From: Tetraselmis striata | Lineage: Eukaryota; Chlorophyta; Chlorodendrophyceae; Chlorodendrales; Chlorodendraceae | Direction of reading: 5' to 3' | Assembly: GCA_006384855.1 (NCBI GenBank) | Contig: VCJN01002108.1 | Location: 186,001-250,000, forward strand | Length of the DNA stretch: 64,000 nt | Shown: one piece after another, positions 47,391 through 58,866 of the stretch | Layout of the letters: every line of letters starts with the position of its first letter | Numbering within the stretch: the stretch's first letter is position 1 | Notes under the pieces: generated by a model | The model's database searches: none | What the model was told of the DNA's origin: nothing | Seen by the model: only the letters and a program-made list of their open reading frames with translations | Translations under genes and position numbers: made by a program

Positions 47391-49620
47391 TCAAGAAATT
47401 GCAGGCAAACAATCCCATAGATCGAGGGGGGTGGGCGAGATGCGGTGCGCTCAACGGAGCGTGCCACAAATGAGGAGAGTGGACGGATCGCGGCCGCCGT
47501 GGAGGCGGGTGGTTTCCTTGACCGGCCCATGTAAACTTGCGCGCTACATGCGCCGCGCAAGGGCTATTCCGTACAATGAGAGAACCCATATAAACCAGTT
47601 AAGAACATTTCAGAAGAAACGTGATTTGTCGAATAGAGAATTCCGAGCCCATCATGCCACGGGCTGAGTCGTACGGGCGAGAATGTTGAAGGCGAGGACA
47701 TATATACTAGCGGGGCGGTGCAGCAACGGGAAGGCGGTCGCTGGTACGGCTAGGAATGCATAGGTCGTGGCGCGGCTTATTTTTGCAGGAGCGCATCATA
47801 TTGGAGAGCATCTCCAACATCTCCGAGAGCAGCGGGTCCCAAGCTTTGCCATGCCACTACGGAACAACGATGACTGGGCACCTTTAGAGACAAGATTGCC
47901 GATAAGGTTCTAAGGGGGGTTAAACTAGTTGCGTTCGCATCGTCATGCAACGTCGGAGGTGCATGCGTCGACGGCCTTGCCAACGCGGCGTGTCACGCCA
48001 ACATGCGTTCGTTGTAGCTGTAGCTCAATGGATGTAGCGCACGGACGGGGGTATTACCGTGCGTGTCCATGCGGTGCCGTGTTTTGCGTAGCTCAACCAT
48101 GAGGCGCGGAGAGGGAAAGGTGAGGTTGTTGAGGACGCCGACCACCGCATAGTTATCCTCATGCAAGCAGATGTGACGGTTGCGGAGGATGGGGAGGAAG
48201 GACTCAACAGCCAAGCGTACGTCTTTGAGCTCTTTCATGATGGTGATTTTGCCATGAGCGGGCATCATCGTACCGAAAACCCCGACCTTCATGGTGTTCG
48301 TTCAGAACGGCGCCCCAACCGTACGAGAAATTGGCGACGTGCAAGTAACCGTTTGCGACATTATTGTTGATGGGGCGGCCGTTGTGTTGGGTGGGCACGC
48401 ACACCCACCGGCATCCATTGTAGGTCACATTCGATCTGGCGGGCGCGAGTTTCATTGACGCGCCCGAACCAAGAGTCGCGAGCCTTGAACACATCATGCA
48501 GCTCAGAGTAAACCCATGTACCCATCCTACATGTCCATCTGCAGCATGTAATTTACATGGCGGGCAACCTCGCGCAGCCACATACGACAGCGTCTCGAAT
48601 GAAACATCGCGAGTCTCGGAGTAGCGGTTCAGGGGCGGAGGTTAATGATTGGGCCTCTATCGATTTGTTTGTTCTATACTTAGGAACCAAGAACAACCGG
48701 ACATCAATTTTGTGCAGTACCCTCGCTCCCATGCCCCAACGATCAGGAAGCGAGCCATTTCACCATCCATAAACTTATGCTAGGCTGGAGTAGCGGCATA
48801 CTCCATTGATACCCTTGATGACAAGAAGGGAGGCGAGCCCATCCAAAAACGGAACGCGTACACCTCTAGAGATCCATCTGAGGATACGTACGGCGATTCG
48901 CACCAGCGGCTTGCGAGTCGCCGAGATTACAACGGACGCGATGTCGCCTACAAGGAAAGTCGGGGGTACATGAATCGACGCGATGGATGTCGTGAGGGCG
49001 GCACACTAGAAATATGAAAGCGTGGGAGTAGCGCCATGTGCTACTAGGGGGTGGCTTGGCCACTGGCAGTGTAGTGTCAAGCTGTACTCGCATGTTCTCT
49101 AGCCGGCGGGTATGCGCAGGCATGCGCCCGAATCGGGGCGCATCGCGGCTCCTACGCCGAGTAGGACACTAGGGACTAGTCGTAGAGCATGCCTAAACGG
49201 GAGGGGCAGACACATGTTATATAGTTTGTCGATACTCATGGAAAGGCTTGCTGGGCCGTGTTTCGCTGAGTGGGTAGTAAGCGTTGCGGATTTGTCTTGT
49301 CATCGCGTTGATGGGCGAGTAATCAGTAGCGTTTGCGGGGAGGGGTTAGCGCGTCGCAAGCGGCGCGCGTCCATCAACCACGCAAACCCTATAATCAGAT
49401 TTTTCTCAGCGAGCGGGGCGGACGAAAGGCTGCGCTCACCGTACATGGTATGAGGGCGGAATAGCAGCGGCACCATGCGCGGCAATATTACCGCGACTGT
49501 GTTGTGGTGCGCTCGATGGAGCGTGCCACAGCAAATAAAAAAGAGTGAACGATCGGCCGCCGTGGAGACAGGTGGTGCTTGGTCCTGACCAACCACCGAA
49601 ATAAACATGCGCGATACGCA
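47391..49620 (-). mobile_element. DIRS/Ty3-like retroelement relic, copy 2, RT and RNase H remains
   Basis: Reading the minus strand from high to low: RILRWISRGVRVPFLDG (about 48850-48905), VRLFLVPKYRTNKS (about 48690-48730) and MQMDM-DGYMGL-like sequence (about 48520-48560), which follow the order of reverse-transcriptase fingers and palm. Then YGWGAVLNEHHEGRGF (about 48285-48335) and, in another frame, ITIMKELKDVRLAVESFLPI, LHEDNYAVVGVLNNLTF and MVELRKTRHRMDTHG (48045-48250), which form an RNase H domain keeping the Glu and LHEDN Asp residues. The first catalytic Asp appears lost (ANFSYGW where DASxYGW is usual). Stops and frameshifts break every part. Similar sequence at about 47440-47560 and 49490-49600 (GCGCTC.A.GGAGCGTGCCACA, GGCCGCCGTGGAG) brackets it, like terminal or split direct repeats. 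Confidence 0.65.
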
Positions 49621-49719
49621 CCATGGCTATATCCCGTGCAGTGAAATTGAAGTCGAAATTTATTACAACGCACTAGTATGCGACTCTCCACCGCTCATAC
49701 TGATTTGTTCTTATTAGGG

Positions 49720-51640
49720 CATGCCATCTCTAACCGCATTAGGGAACACATATAGAGTAATTACAGCTCAAGCGTCATGCCATCCTCTCCCGTTTCCAAA
49801 CCCCGCCTCATTCCATCACGTGATTAGTAGCTGTGTTATTTCCGGATATAATATAACTACGTGCGGTCGCCCATACAAGCGACGACTGCTAATTATCGGG
49901 ACGGGGATTACGAATACAATACTCGCCCCGCCCCCAAAAAGGTTTTCCGGTACATCGGTAATGCACCGACACCGCGCAATCTTCGGTCGTCGTGTTGCGT
50001 CTTGGCTCCACCTGCCGTCATCGCTGAAAATATTCCGCAGGTCGCGGCGCTGCTGAATCCCCCGTCCCCCCCGCGCTTCCCGCGCGCGCGCGCCGCTTGT
50101 CGTTGTCCGCCGGCCTCGAGGGGGACTGGAGGGGGAAAGGCGGGCACCCCCCCCCCCCCCCCCCCCCCCAACGCGCCGCTTGCCTCCGCAGCGTACCTCG
50201 TCGGTGTAGCCGCCCATCCAGGGTCAGACCGAGCTGGCCGCAAGCTGACGCCTCCCGCCGCATGGCTGCGACTCCCTCAGGGCACTCCGGCTCTAGTCTC
50301 CGGGCCCCCGAGTCGCGGCCATGCCCGGCCTCTCCGGCCCCGAACGCCCGCTCCGCCTTTACGTGCCATGCTCTTGTCTCCTCGCGCCCGCGGCCCTATC
50401 CCGTTCTCACGGGGCAGCTGAGAGTTTCCCGGCTGTCCGAACGGGTCGGCCGCAGGGCGCCGCCGAACACTTCGTTGTACTAGGCAGGGATTCGAGTGAT
50501 TCACATGTGTAACACATACGGGTGGGGGTACGCCAGATCTTCTGCAAGTCGGTCGCGCGTCGTATCGATGTCCGAGAACACTATGTATTTCGAACATCCC
50601 TCGCGAGTAGCGCTATAGGCTGCCCCCGTCCGAGTCGTACGTACCCCTCTCCCCACCCGTAGGCGGATCTCGGAGAGGCCGACGCAAGGCCAAAGTCGTA
50701 CATGAAGTATTGTTAGCAGCCCCCCGTACATCGCTAGCTGCGCCATGCGGCGCTACCGGGACTACGAGTAGTATTTGACCCCCCCCCCCCCCCCCCCCCA
50801 CCCCCCCCCCCCCCCCCAGGCTGCCCTATCTATCGTCGCAGGATCCAAGGACCCGCCACAACCGGCCACCCCGCGCTCAGCCTCCTGCCGCACCCAGCCG
50901 GGCACGGGTGTTAGGAGTTTCCACCGCCCACCATGTGGAGGTGGGGGTGGTGCCGCACCCATGATCGTGCGCTCTTGATTGGGGGGCGCTGCCTGGCGGC
51001 GGGCGTGCCCCCGTACAGTGAGAGAAACCACATAAACTAGTTATTTAGAACATAACGCGAGGATATTATCGACATGTCCTTGTAGTTCTACCGGTACGAG
51101 TCGTAGCCCGATATGCGAGCAGATACCAGATATCAACAAGTAAGAGTTAAGATATCCGTGACATAACCGGACTGTAGCAGAAATTCGTATTAGTCAGCTA
51201 AATGACGGCAGGACGCCTGCGGAAGCTACATAGCTAGCGCTATATGTATGGTCGCTGCTACGCGTGTAGGCCAAGAGTCTACCGGCAATACTAATATTTG
51301 CCTGGCACAGCATGAATAATAGAGGGTGTAATTGGGCTTAGGCGCTACTGTTAATTGTTATATCGCGCACATCCCGATATCGATATGCTGACAATGCGCC
51401 GACGACGATATATATACATCATGGTGAGTGTGAGCATACACTCTCCCACAAAATTTTAGCCCTACACGAATCTGCCTGTGGGCCAATCGTTGCGGACTAA
51501 CATATAGCGAAAACCACGTATTCATATTCTTTTACTTATACCGGAGCGCTTCCCTCCATGACCTTGGTTGCGGCGCACCTTCCAAAACGCCGCTCTGATG
51601 CATCGTTTTCTATAGTGCTTTTTTTCCGCTCGTCACAGTG
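49720..51640. other. Spacer with two long C runs
   Basis: C runs at about 50150-50169 and 50780-50817. A short match to the retroelement end (CCGTACAGTGAGAGAAACCA, CATAAACTAGTT near 51010) indicates another relic. Frames at 49.9-50.5 kb on both strands are shadows around the C run and show no recognised protein. Confidence 0.45.
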
Positions 51641-51643
51641 AAG

Positions 51644-51779
51644 ATTGCACAATGCGACTGCACGCGATTTAGCTTCATGGGGCTGCGCATGCCCCCAAGC
51701 TTTTACAACAGAAAATTGCACAATGCGACCGCACGCGATTTAGCTTCATGGGGCTGCGCATGCCCCCAAGCTTGTACAG
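51644..51779. repeat. Tandem repeat, period 71 bp, two copies
   Basis: ATTGCACAATGCGACTGCAC.. (51644) recurs as ATTGCACAATGCGACCGCAC.. (51715), with almost no difference over about 60 bases. Each copy holds an imperfect palindrome GGGGCTGCGCATGCCCC. The near identity suggests a recent duplication. Confidence 0.93.
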
Positions 51780-51839
51780 ACGGATATGATAGTAAACGAA
51801 TAGATTGTGGGAGTGTCGTGCCATTTGGATGATGGCATG

Positions 51840-54215
51840 GCATCGCAAAAGTGCACGTGCACTAACCCTGCAGTTTTGCTAGTGCTCGAATGGGCCTAAA
51901 ATTGCAGTTCATTGGTAGCATAACACGCGACGCGCTATATGGCTCAAGCATCACCATGTTGATAGTAAGCCCATATCAAAAACATTACGATAAAATACGG
52001 AATGGTCGCATGACCCCCCGCCTATGTCGGCGAATTTGGAAGAAAATCGCACTTGTACTTGCCTAAAACCGTTATACTTATGTAATCCGACCCCGCATAC
52101 AATGCTAAAAATCGGGGCACTATTGCGGCTGTTCTACCACGACGTTATCACACACTTCTCCGCGCCAAATCAACCGACGTTTACCAATTTAAGACTATGC
52201 ACTCAGTGGCTATTGAGGGCACCTGCGTTGGGTGAATGACATCCAATAATATTGCTGAATACCAGCGCAACAGTGAATGATCGCGTGTTGTGTGATTTGG
52301 GGGGGGGGGCAAGACTTTTGTGCGGGGGTGTACTTAGTAATATGTTATCATACATCATATGTTGTACAATGATGAGTACTCGTACGAGTATCCCGGATGC
52401 CGTACTGTCATATCCATTGTACCCAGTGTGCCTTATCCTGCCGCCTGTTTATTTGAATTATTTGTGCAGTTTTACGGCGATCATGTACAGATTTAAACAT
52501 TGCAGCTTAGTCCGAAATAGTGGGGGGGGGGGGGGGGTATACGTAAATAAGATACGCCCCAATATGTATTACATAGTTTTGGATACTAACACTATGCAAG
52601 ACATGGCTTACAATTTGATATCATAGCAAATCATACGCACTCATGCACTGAAGCAATTAGCTGGGGCAATGAAAAAGCAGAGCAATCACTTGCTCACATG
52701 TTTGCCATCTGATGACGATGCAATATCACCACATGCCATATCCTGCTGCGGCTCTGTGTCGCTACCGGCGATGCATTGCTGCGCTGAAACTCCTCACAAA
52801 TGCGCTCAACCTCATAAAGCTGGTCCGACAGTGTTGATGGATGCATCACAACTACCGGCTCCACTGCTAAATCCGCACCGCAACGCGCCCCTGCACAGGC
52901 GGCACTCCCGCTGGCCTGTGTAACGATTTGCCATTGACAACTAGAAGCGGGGGCGCCTCCTTGACACACGGCGGTACGGTCAGCAACCCCCAAGCCAAAC
53001 GAGCGTTGGACCGGGCGTTGAGCCGCCTAGAGGACGGTTTCCTACTTCCCCTTCTTCATGTTAACGGCTCGTTGAAACGTTGGTATCAGCTGCCCGTGAT
53101 AATTCCCTACCATTTTGCCGCGAGGCTGATTTTCTTACCACTCGGTCTCTTCTCCTCGGAACAGGGACCTCACTAGACAAACAGCACAAGCTCGCACTCG
53201 TAGTCAAGATGTGCTATTACATCGATTTCTTCATTGATATGGCATTGCTTCTCTGTTGACATCTGACTTTTGCCGCGTGATTGCAATGCATTGTGCAATG
53301 CAGACGCCAGAGAAAAAGTAAACAAACTATATCGGCTGCATATCATTCAATGATGACGAGCATCGCCTTAGGGCAAAGCAGATTGGTAACAAGTGTATTT
53401 TAAACACACAAATAAATCACAGGGAGCCACGGCTTTCGCCGGAAGCAGATGAGGAAGGCCTCAAATGTCAGGGTTTTGAGCTCACTAGTTATGCAACTGT
53501 GTGGACGACAAACAAAATGTCTCCCGTGACATACATCTTTAAACACCTGGATCCTGAATCTTGGAACAGTGCTGGCGCATCTCAGTTCGCCAACAGTTGC
53601 TCATGCACAAAGCTACGCCATTCATTGGTCTGTGTTTTTCTTCGCTACGTGGTCGGAAGGGGGCAACATATCAAAAACCCGGAGGCTGGTTCAAAGCATT
53701 GGTGACACACGTGATTTGGTGAACTAAAATGATTAAGGACATTGTTTTTGGGGCGCAACTCCCATGTACAATTGTATAAAACCAAACTCTCGCCCCAAAA
53801 TCCTGTTCTGACCATGACGACATATCTTAGGCAACCACCAAAGCAAACACAAGGTTAGTTCATTGACGGTACTATGTGCCATGAGGCTGCACAATCAACA
53901 TGATAAACAGTTGCACAAAATAGGTGGCTAATTGACAGCAGTGCAGATCATACATGTGACTGCATGTGCTCACATCACAAGAGTCATCTCCTTGACCCTC
54001 TTTGTCTATTTACCAGCTACTCTTGAAGCTTAGGGGATAGATGTCCTCTATCCCTAGATGTGTATGCGACAGTCAGACTATAGCCTTCTTGGAATGGGTT
54101 AGTGCACTATGCGCGTCTGTGCGCTGCTCCCATGCACAGACACCTGCTAGGCCAGAGTACAAATGGTGCGATTCACATCTCCGCGCGAAGCTAGATGGGG
54201 CTAGAAGGGCAGCGT
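51840..54215. other. Spacer downstream of the dynein light-chain gene
   Basis: AT-rich sequence with G runs near 52303 and 52525. A minus-strand fragment at about 52800-52960 (LSDQLYEVERICEEFQ in one frame) is broken by stops. I find no supported gene. The 3' untranslated region of the dynein gene must lie just below 54220. Confidence 0.45.
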
Positions 54216-54219
54216 CATA

Positions 54220-54540
54220 TCACATTTTCCACAGAAGCACGCCCGTCTGCCCCCCAACGAAGATGTACAGGATGTGCTTGCACTCATATGTGGCTGAGTA
54301 GGAGAAGCCCTTGCCTGCAACAACATGCCATGGGGCCCCAAACTTCTTATCCATGGTCTGCTTTATCAACTCCGTGCACTTCTCCAGGTCGCCTGGATAC
54401 TTCTCTACAGCTGTGATAGCCACGTCCATGGCTTCCTCCTTCATCTCCTGCGACATATCTGTGTACTTGATCAGCGGGTACTTGGCAATCTTAAGGAAGG
54501 CCTCCAGGTCCTGCTGCATCTCCTCCAACGCGGCCGCCAT
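54220..54540 (-). CDS. Axonemal LC8-type dynein light chain, DNAL4/LC10 class
   Basis: A single open exon of 106 aa from an ATG in the context CAAGATGGCGGCC to TGA. The core has the LC8 fold signature: YPLIKYTDMSQEMKEEAMDV, IKQTMDKKFGAPWHVVAGKGF, then a YECKHILYIFVGGQTGVLLW strand region ending WKM. The usual LC8 length is about 90-105 residues; here there is a short extra N-terminus (MAAALEEMQQDLEAFLKIA). The pattern (MDKKFG.WHVV.G.GF, final VxLWK) is nearer to human DNAL4 and the Chlamydomonas outer-arm chain LC10 than to canonical DYNLL1/LC8. It would act as a homodimeric hub in flagellar outer-arm dynein. It is intronless, unlike most neighbours. Confidence 0.93.
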   Translation of the reverse strand: MAAALEEMQQDLEAFLKIAKYPLIKYTDMSQEMKEEAMDVAITAVEKYPGDLEKCTELIKQTMDKKFGAPWHVVAGKGFSYSATYECKHILYIFVGGQTGVLLWKM

Positions 54541-55686
54541 CTTGAATATACGGGGCAGAGCCGGACTTCAAACTGTGAAGTAGTCGGCCGCTGCCCTACG
54601 CGTGTACCGCCACTCGTAGCGATATGCTGGCGGCCCCACGGCACGCTGCAGAAGCTGCGAAGGTTTGCCAGGCACAGCCGCAGCGCCGTCGCGCGTGGCG
54701 CGGGAGGGCCGCCAGGTGACTCCGCGCTCCGCCCTTGAAGGAAGTCACCAAGGAGCAGGGCAGCTGATGCGCACGGAGGTATTCGCCGTGTGGCGGTAGT
54801 GTATACGATTCGCTCGGGGCTCTTCAGAGCCGCACTGGTGTGTTTGCTGAGTGGCACTTGCGTCGGGGCGGTGCGCTGCGTTGTGTGGGTGTGGCAGGGG
54901 CAGGCATGTCACAGAGACATGCCGTGCGGATGTCGCGCGCGGGGTTGGTTGCGCCTGCGGCGAGGGCGGCCATGATGGGCACCGCATCATGGCCTAAAAA
55001 TAGAGCTCACATCCTTTCCGGAGGCTTTCTGATATTCCGTTATCATTCCGCTTAGATAATCTGATTTACACGTTCCATCCGCGGATCGTGCTGCAACTGC
55101 CATATACGATTCAGATCTCCATAAATAAATATAGTCATATCTTTATAGGGATCTGTATGTGTATATATACAGATACATGTGTGTAGATATGACGTATGTA
55201 GGTACCCGCTGTGATATATGGCGCTATATGATCGAGGCATGGCATGACGATTGTGATCGCCGGCGGACTCGTCGTCGGTCAACAACTCAACACCGCGTCC
55301 GTGCGTGTCATCAGCGAAGCCTCCGATGCAGGAGACGAAGACAGCGGCTCGGGTGTGAGGACGACAGCGGCTAGGATGACTCACAACGATCAACCTTATC
55401 CCCGCCTACGGGTACAGATACGACTGCCCGTGCGCAGCACACTACGGAGTCCGCAGGCACTAAGTAAGTGAGGGTGCGAGGCCGAAAAGGCAGGCGACCC
55501 ACTCTCTGCCTTCTCCCCAGTGATGCGCCAGGCCCTAGTCGCCAGTCGTCAGTGAGTCACCCGCGCGAGGCTTTTGCGCACGGACCACGGAATATTGCAG
55601 GTTCGCCACCCAACGGCGGCCAACGCCTGTGGAGGGCTGCACTGTGCAACGGCTGCGAGTAGGGGGCGGCGCGCGTCCCGCAGAAG
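54541..55686. other. Intergenic region between divergent genes
   Basis: Lies between the minus-strand dynein gene and the plus-strand Q/P-rich gene, so it should contain both promoters. Sequence is GC-rich near each gene and AT-rich around 55.0-55.25 kb. No coding region is supported. Confidence 0.5.
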
Positions 55687-56776
55687 ATGATGCCGCTGCC
55701 TGCCAGGGGGCACATGGAGCCTCGGCGAGACCGGTCCGCGCCTCGACAGGTGCGCACCGCGGTTAGGCCTCGCAGCCCCCTGAGTATGGACAAAGGGGAA
55801 AGCAAGTAGATGACAGCCCCCCCCCCCCCCCCCCCCCGGCCGGCTTCCCGTTCCTTCCACTCCTTCGTGCTCTTGCACTGCGAGGCAGGCCTTCACCAAG
55901 CAGCAGCTGCTTCAGGCGTACGACACGACGATCCAGCAGATGAAGGCGCTGCTCGCCCCCCACCAGCAAGCAGGCGACGCTGTGCCGCTGCTGAAGGCGC
56001 TGCTTGGGGGGCTTCCGCCGCCGCAGGTTGCCGCGCTGGCCCAACCTGGCGGTTACTCCGCACTTCCGGGTACTGCCCAGGCGCTGCGTGCGCGCTGGGA
56101 GGCGGCGGAGGAGGCAGTGCGGGCTGGCCGAGGTCCGGTTGCCAGTGAGCAGCCCGAGCTTCAAGGTGGCCAACAGCGGGAGCAGGATCAAGTGACGGAG
56201 ACGGAGCACGAGAGAAAGCGGGAGAGCAGCCCGCCACCTGAACCACCTCCGGCTGCAGCTGCCCCTCCCAGCCGATCCAGCCCCCGCTCGCAGCAACAGC
56301 AACAGCACACCGCCAGCCGGCCGCAACGTGTCAAGTCGGCAGCGCTCCGCCGCATGACGGCAGACGCAGCGGTCAACACTAGCGTAGAGGCGCGCCAGTT
56401 CTCTGAGCCACCGCCGCTGCCGCCAGCAAGCGGAGCAACTTGCGCTGCCCCGCCATCGCCGAGCTGCTCTCGGCCGGGAGGTGAACTGGAAAACAACGTA
56501 CGGCGTACGCAGGGCTGCGGGCTGACACTGCGGCTGCGCAATGACAGCGGCCAAGGCATTGTCGTGGAGCTGCAGAGCGGTGACAAAACCACAGGTGCGA
56601 CTGCGGCAGGAGCGGCAGGCCGTCCGCGTGCGCTGGACCTGCGCAACCATGACGCCACCTCCACCGCGCTGGCGTCACTGCTGCGCAACAGCGGTCATAA
56701 CAAGGCGCCGTCGCCTGGCCTCGCCCGCGCACTGCTGGACGCATGCCGCTCCCCGCTAGCCGACGGAGGCCACTAG
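55687..56776 (+). CDS. Q/P-rich protein of unknown function, two exons
   Basis: Exons 55687-55805 and 55885-56776 join in phase (donor GTAGAT, acceptor TGCGAG) to give 336 aa. The first in-frame Met gives MMPLPARGHMEPRRDRSAPR; a stop lies nine codons upstream, and Met10 is an alternative start. The intron is only 79 bases and consists largely of a 20-base C run. Exon 2 opens with an amphipathic helical stretch (AFTKQQLLQAYDTTIQQMKA, LLKALLGG), followed by a low-complexity Q/E/P/S-rich region with QQQQQ, then a C-terminal segment with GCGLTLRLRNDSGQGIVVEL and SLLRNSGH before TAG. I recognise no domain. The mix of helical ends and a disordered middle suggests a scaffold or transcription-linked protein, but this is a guess. 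Confidence 0.65.
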
Positions 56777-57309
56777 CCCCCACCCCCCCCCCCCCACCCC
56801 ACCCCCACCCCCCGCCCCGCCCACCCCCGGCAGCCCTATCCCAGTCAGATCTTGATCCACCCACCGCTGAATGTACTGCAGCGACCCAGGCGTCGATCAT
56901 GGCGTAGAAACAGTGGCGTATCAACCTATTATTTAAATATCAAAACATTTAGTCGTAGCAGACTGTCAGCCAAGGCAGGATCCGGTGCCTCACGCCTGCT
57001 GAGTCACACTGCCTAGAGAATGCACAATGCGGTGCAGTGTTGGGCGGTCTTGGCGCCCGCCGTGGCACGTTACAGGTTGTGCCAGTGGGCGCTCACTGAA
57101 TCGCAGCGCCATGACACGACCTTCGAGTGCCCAGGGGCGCCGTGTCCAGCGGGGCTGTTCAGAAACTGGTTTGCACGCTATCCTCCTTGGGAAAGAAGTC
57201 TGCGGTCAGCCCTGATACGGTCCGTACGTGCCAAGTCAGCGCCGCCCCTTTGCGCCCCCCCTCCATCCCTTTCCTGGTCTGCCGGCCTGCAGCATGGCGC
57301 ACGAAGGCA
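56777..57309. other. Convergent intergenic region
   Basis: Between the ends of the plus-strand Q/P-rich gene and the minus-strand LTO1 homologue. It contains C-rich sequence (56779-56825) directly after the stop codon. No coding sequence is supported. Confidence 0.5.
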
Positions 57310-57971
57310 TTACTCACCCATCATGGTTACAACAGCCTTGAACTTGGCCTTCAGGTCGGCCAGCGCCTCCTGCAGAACATGGGGGGACTGTGCCTCAGGA
57401 AAGGGCGATCGTAGAGGCTGGGGGTGGAATGGGCAAGCCGGGCTATTCAGGATGGGTGGCTCACGTCGATCTGCAAGCTGGAGGGGTCGTCCAGCGGGAA
57501 GGCGGCGACCTGCAGCGCCAACGCCTCAACACCACGAGCGGCGCGGGGCGGTAACTCTGCGGCGCGCCACACGCCACAGCAGCCAGCGATGTACCCCACC
57601 TCCTGGGCTGTGCAGGGGGGTAGCAGTGTCAGCGTGGCAGTGTCATCCCACCACTGAGGTCCGTGGCAACTGCGGGCAATGAGAGGGCTGGAAGCAGCGC
57701 TCTGCTGGACGGCGCGCCTCACCCAAATGAAAGCCTTTCTCCGCGCCCAGACTCCTGCCCTCCCGCAGCCCGCCGGGCTTGCCGTCCCTGTTCGACACCC
57801 GCGCCGCCTGTAAGGTCGATACACCCCCCCTCCCCCCCCCCCCCCCGGGCCCAGGCGCAGGCGGTGCGGTCGCTGTCACCTGAGCCCCTCCTGGTAGCCC
57901 TCGTCCCGGTGCCGCTCGTCCAGCAGCACGGCGCCGTCGAAAATGTCGGCGCCGTCGTCGGCGGCCGGCAT
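57310..57971 (-). CDS. LTO1: LTO1/ORAOV1 homologue (Yae1-type domain), four exons
   Basis: Exons 57880-57971, 57723-57787, 57465-57607 and 57310-57369 give 119 aa in phase. N-terminus MPAADDGADIFDGAVLLDER, then EGYQEGLRDGKPGGLREGR and SLGAEKGF, the Gly-every-four (deca-GX3) pattern of the Yae1/Lto1 family. A helical C-terminal part (FPLDDPSSLQID, EALADLKAKFKAVVTMM) aligns with the DDP..LxxDLxKIxxKFK end of human ORAOV1. Known role in yeast: with Yae1, Lto1 acts as adaptor that brings the cytosolic iron-sulfur machinery to the ABC protein Rli1/ABCE1, in the cytosol. The acceptors of exons 2 and 3 were chosen by phase and family fit. The protein lacks the terminal Trp used by yeast Lto1 to bind the targeting complex. 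The stop overlaps a perfect GTGAGT donor, so a further exon is possible. Confidence 0.85.
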
Positions 57972-57984
57972 CAGACTGTCTCTC

Positions 57985-58866
57985 ACAGGGCGTCTAATCC
58001 TTCAGAGGGGGGGGGGGGGGGGGGGGGGCGGTGAGAGCTTGCGTAGCTGCTGAATATATCGTAGCTGCTGAATAAGTTGCCAAGGTGAGGTCAAGATAGT
58101 CGTGGAGCGGCAGCTTCATCCGGTCTGCGACTCACGTGTGGTCGCTAGGCAGGGACCCCGTAGTCGGCAAATAACAGCAGGACAGCGGCGCGCACGCGCT
58201 GAGGCCGGCAGAGCCGGGGGGGGGGGGGGGGGGGCTCCAGTCCTACAGTAAAAATCGCGTCTATGGTTGTGTATATGGCAGATAGGGATTAATACCGATC
58301 GCTACGCATATATTAGCAGTAGCGACTAACTAAGGCGGATTTCTTTGCATTGGTCAAAGAGCGGACGGGAATAAGATATTGCCCTACGAGCAGCGCTTCC
58401 TGTACGGTATTTTAAAAACCAGAAGGGATACCAGTATGCATTGCCGGGCGGAGAGTTAAATGGTTGCGGCCATACAAGGTTTTAAAAAGGTCTTCTGTGG
58501 GGGGGGGGGGGGGGAGGGCAAAGGTCACTTTAGGGGTGTTGTCGCTGTACGCGCGCGGGCGGCGGCGGTGGGATGAGGACTACGAAGAGTCGGTCGGTGG
58601 AATAAGCTAAAGTACTAATGGATAAAGGTTTTGCCGGGGGGGGGGGGGGGGGGGGGGGGGGGCGTCCGTAGATGCTCACGTGCTGTGGCGGTCCGAGAAG
58701 GCGAAGACAGCACAAGGCACCGACCACCTCACGAAATCCAAGCCACCGAGCCGCACAGCCCTCATAGGCCGACTGCCCACGATCGGGAAAACCTAAACCC
58801 GGTGGCCTCACCAGCTTGTGCCCCCCCTCCCCCCCAGCATATACTGCGTGACGGCACCACGACTAC
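57985..58866. other. Divergent promoter region rich in G runs
   Basis: Lies between the LTO1 homologue (-) and the sterol glucosyltransferase gene (+). G runs at about 58006-58028, 58217-58234, 58500-58514 and 58637-58662 may form G-quadruplexes and read as C in the LTO1 direction. The last bases before the glucosyltransferase ATG are pyrimidine-rich. No gene is supported in it. Confidence 0.5.

Noticed and set aside
55763..56650. Minus-strand open frame of 295 codons
   Set aside because: It is the antisense shadow of the Q/P-rich plus-strand gene, Arg/Leu-rich without motifs; splice phase supports the plus strand.
57788..57830. Earlier acceptor for LTO1 exon 2 (CTTACAG)
   Set aside because: It puts the conserved GLREGRSLGAEKGF segment out of frame. 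The acceptor CGAACAG at 57788-57789 keeps phase.
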